From a bacterium (GTDB lineage: Bacteria > Joyebacterota > Joyebacteria > Joyebacterales > Joyebacteraceae): 64,000 bases of DNA. A program made the position numbers and the translations under genes. The stretch is taken from contig JALGZK010000004.1 in assembly GCA_025774935.1 (NCBI GenBank), positions 62,001 to 126,000 of the forward strand, written 5' to 3'. Positions 62,217-64,000 of this stretch are shown here, one piece after another (positions within the stretch are counted from its first letter, which is position 1; each line of letters opens with the position of its first letter). The notes beneath the pieces are model-generated. The model worked only from the letters and a program-made list of their open reading frames with translations, ran no database searches and was not told where the DNA came from.

Positions 62217-63602
62217 GTGAGGCGAGCGAAGATCCTCTCCATAGTCATCGCCCTCGTTCTGCTCGGCGCGATCGCGTTCGCGCCGTCGCCCGCCGGTCTC
62301 TCGCGGGCCGGTCAGAACGCCATCGCCATCTTCGTCCTCTGCTTCGTCCTCTGGGTATCGAACGCCCTTCCGCTCGCCGTCACGAGCCTCCTCGCCATCG
62401 TCCTTCTGCCCATGCTCGGCGTGGTCCCGCTGACGCGTTCGTTCGCGCTCTTCGGAAGCCCCGTCGTCTTCTTCATCCTCGGTGCGTTCATGCTCGCGGC
62501 GGCTCTCATGCGCTCCGGCCTCTCGACGCGCCTCGCCGTCGCGTTCATCCGACGCTTCGGGAAGACGCCGAAGTCGCTCATCGCCGGGATCATCCTCTCC
62601 GGTGGGTTTCTCGCGTTCTGGATGCCTGAGCACGCCGTCGCGGCGATGCTCTTCCCGATCGTCCTCGAGATCGCGCGCGCGCTCGACCTCCAGCCGAGGA
62701 AGAGCGGTTACGGCGCCGCGCTCTTCCTCGCCCTGGCCTGGGGCGCGGTCGTCGGAGGCATCGCCACGTTCCTCGGAGGCGCCAGGGCACCGCTCGCCCT
62801 CGGCATCCTCTCCGAGCACTACGACCTCACGATCGGCTTCCTCGACTGGATGGTCGCCGTGGCGCCCCTCTCGATCATCCTGATGTTCGCGGCCTACTTC
62901 GTCCTTACGAAGTTCTTCCCGATGGACGTGCAGGACATCGCGCGCGCCAAGGACGCGCTCGACGCGAAAGCCCGCGAGCTCGGTCCGGTCTCTGCGCGCG
63001 AGAAGGGCGTGAGCGCGATCACGGCCCTCACGATCGCGGCTTGGATCTTTGCGGGGCGCGACTTCGGGCTGGCGCCGATTGCGCTCTTGGCCTCCGTCGC
63101 GCTCTTCGTCTTCGGCCTCATCGAGTGGAAGAGCGTGGAGGAGTACGTCAACTGGGGCGTCATCCTGATGTACGGCGGGGCGCTCGCGATCGCGGCGGCG
63201 CTCCACGAGACGGGCGGGGCGAAGTGGATCGCGGACGTCGTCATGGCGCGCGCCGCCGGACTCCCGAGCATGTGGGTCGTGGCCACCTTCGCGCTCCTCG
63301 CGGCCTTCCTCACGGAGGCGATCAGCAACGTAGCCGCGGTCGCGCTCCTCCTGCCGATCTGCTTCGGTGTTGCCGAGGGCGCGGGCATCGGGCCGATCAC
63401 GGTGGTGTACGCCGTCGCGGTACCGGCGGGCCTAGCGTTCGCGCTGCCGATGGGCACGCCGCCGAACGCCATCGCCTTCTCGGCAGGCTACTTCAGGCTG
63501 AAGGACTCGGTCGCAGCGGGCGCGATCCTGAAGCTCGTCGCGCTCGTCATACTGTTAGTAGTGGCGAAGTTCTACTGGGCGTTCCTGGGGATCACGGGCT
63601 AG
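62217..63602 (+). CDS. SLC13/DASS-family sodium:anion symporter
   Basis: 461 residues from a GTG at 62217, with about 12 membrane spans. The family signature is visible near the end ('TEAISNVAAVALLLPICFGVAEG', with the SNV/SNT motif of the substrate loop, and 'ALPMGTPPNAIAFSAGYF'). The first-half loop 'FLAFWMPEHAVAAMLFPIVLEIAR' has an 'MPEHAV' where the SNT motif of repeat 1 is usual, a divergence that may change substrate choice. Transports dicarboxylates, sulfate or similar anions with Na+. It is followed 23 nt later by a universal stress protein gene. Confidence 0.88.
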   Translation: MRRAKILSIVIALVLLGAIAFAPSPAGLSRAGQNAIAIFVLCFVLWVSNALPLAVTSLLAIVLLPMLGVVPLTRSFALFGSPVVFFILGAFMLAAALMRSGLSTRLAVAFIRRFGKTPKSLIAGIILSGGFLAFWMPEHAVAAMLFPIVLEIARALDLQPRKSGYGAALFLALAWGAVVGGIATFLGGARAPLALGILSEHYDLTIGFLDWMVAVAPLSIILMFAAYFVLTKFFPMDVQDIARAKDALDAKARELGPVSAREKGVSAITALTIAAWIFAGRDFGLAPIALLASVALFVFGLIEWKSVEEYVNWGVILMYGGALAIAAALHETGGAKWIADVVMARAAGLPSMWVVATFALLAAFLTEAISNVAAVALLLPICFGVAEGAGIGPITVVYAVAVPAGLAFALPMGTPPNAIAFSAGYFRLKDSVAAGAILKLVALVILLVVAKFYWAFLGITG

Positions 63603-63625
63603 TCGATCGCTCCCGGAGGGTGCAC

Positions 63626-64000
63626 TTGAAGCGAATACTGCTACTGCTCTCGCCTTCGCGCGTCTCGTCGAAGTGCGTCGAGGCCGCCATCGGAGCGGCC
63701 GTGAAAGAGAACGGCGAGCTCGTCGCCCTCTACATCGTCGACACCTCGCTCTCGGACGACGTCAGGGAACGCCTGCAGGATCTCGGCTTCCTCGGAGAGA
63801 GGCCGAGCGACCAGCTCCTCGAGGAGATGCGGCGGGAGCAGGAGCGACAGGGGAAAGGAGAGCTCGCGCGCATCCGCGAGCTGGCCGGACGGCGCGGGGT
63901 CGACTGCAGGACGAATCTGGTCGAGGGGGAGTTTCTCGAGAGCTCGCTCGAGGTCGCGAGGAAGGAGTCCGCGGACGCCATCTTCGTGACGCGCCGCGAG
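63626..64000 (+). CDS. Universal stress protein (UspA-like), 3'-truncated by window edge
   Basis: A TTG at 63626 with GGAGGG 6 nt upstream opens a frame that runs to the window edge (125 codons). It begins 'MKRILLLLSPSRVSSKCVEAAIGAA' and includes 'GELVALYIVDTSLSDDVRERL', 'LARIRELAGRRGVDCRTNLVEG' and 'ADAIFVTRRE', matching the UspA alpha/beta pattern (beta1-alpha1, VxxVxD-type, and the DAIF strand). The ATP-binding G-x2-G-x9-GS loop would be beyond the edge. UspA domains are common next to, or fused with, transporters, and here one follows an SLC13 transporter. Confidence 0.75.
   Translation, partial: MKRILLLLSPSRVSSKCVEAAIGAAVKENGELVALYIVDTSLSDDVRERLQDLGFLGERPSDQLLEEMRREQERQGKGELARIRELAGRRGVDCRTNLVEGEFLESSLEVARKESADAIFVTRRE

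Overview
The window is GC-rich, densely coded bacterial DNA, and UGA is used as an ordinary stop by many of its genes. Several secreted proteins end in a FlgD/type IX-like C-terminal domain with an (Y/F)PNPFNP motif and a terminal KMTLLK- or KVVLLK-type tail. There is also a gingipain-type (C25) protease, an Omp28-like lipoprotein, TonB, TlpA proteins and a DUF6029-like barrel. This combination points to the Fibrobacteres-Chlorobi-Bacteroidetes side of the tree, and the high GC suggests a candidate phylum such as Eisenbacteria or Krumholzibacteriota. That placement is inference. Sigma70-type promoters (TTGACA, 17-18 nt, TAnnnT) are unusually easy to see.

Layout. 1-9.1 kb: two secreted proteins (one a truncated C25 peptidase), glgC, a TonB protein, a SpoIVB/S55 protein and a beta-propeller protein. 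9.2-20.6 kb: a zf-HC2 protein, a small membrane protein, an ECF sigma factor, a nitroreductase, a run of transporters (DUF401, EamA, OPT), a TPR protein, a PhaR-like regulator and an MFS-acyltransferase fusion. 20.6-30.4 kb: a PimA-like glycosyltransferase, a radical SAM/SPASM protein, an XRE-cupin regulator, a DUF3160 protein, an ABC-2 exporter (two permeases and an ATPase) and a methyltransferase. 30.5-33.9 kb: a four-gene flavin/iron-sulfur amino-acid dehydrogenase operon like the archaeal dye-linked proline dehydrogenase. 34.1-36.6 kb: thiD and two radical SAM genes. 36.7-40.8 kb: a TPP-riboswitch-controlled operon (thi4, thiE, NUDIX, HypE/ThiL-superfamily protein, membrane protein). 41-46.4 kb: a beta-CASP nuclease, a histone-H1-like protein, tRNA-Glu, tRNA-Gln, gltX, cysE and a membrane protein. 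46.4-50.3 kb: a DUF2914 lipoprotein, an ArsR regulator, thioredoxin, TlpA, a 31-aa membrane peptide, an L,D-transpeptidase and a deoxynucleoside kinase. 50.5-64 kb: an extracytoplasmic thiol-redox and secreted-protein cluster, an M14 carboxypeptidase, an SLC13 transporter and a partial universal stress protein.

The most notable content is at 53838-58007. Two adjacent paralogous secreted proteins each carry an in-frame UGA at codon 39, exactly where the neighbouring Omp28-like lipoprotein has the first Cys of a CxxC thioredoxin motif (UxxC versus CxxC). Each UGA is followed within about 25 nt by a strong hairpin, as expected of a bacterial SECIS. I read both as selenoproteins that standard gene calling would truncate and strip of their signal peptides. 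They sit behind a TlpA thioredoxin, a DUF6029-like barrel and the Cys-containing Omp28 homologue, and before a fourth protein that keeps the C-terminal architecture but has no thioredoxin domain. This looks like an envelope redox module built around exported Sec-containing proteins. No selA, selB, selC or selD gene is visible in the window.
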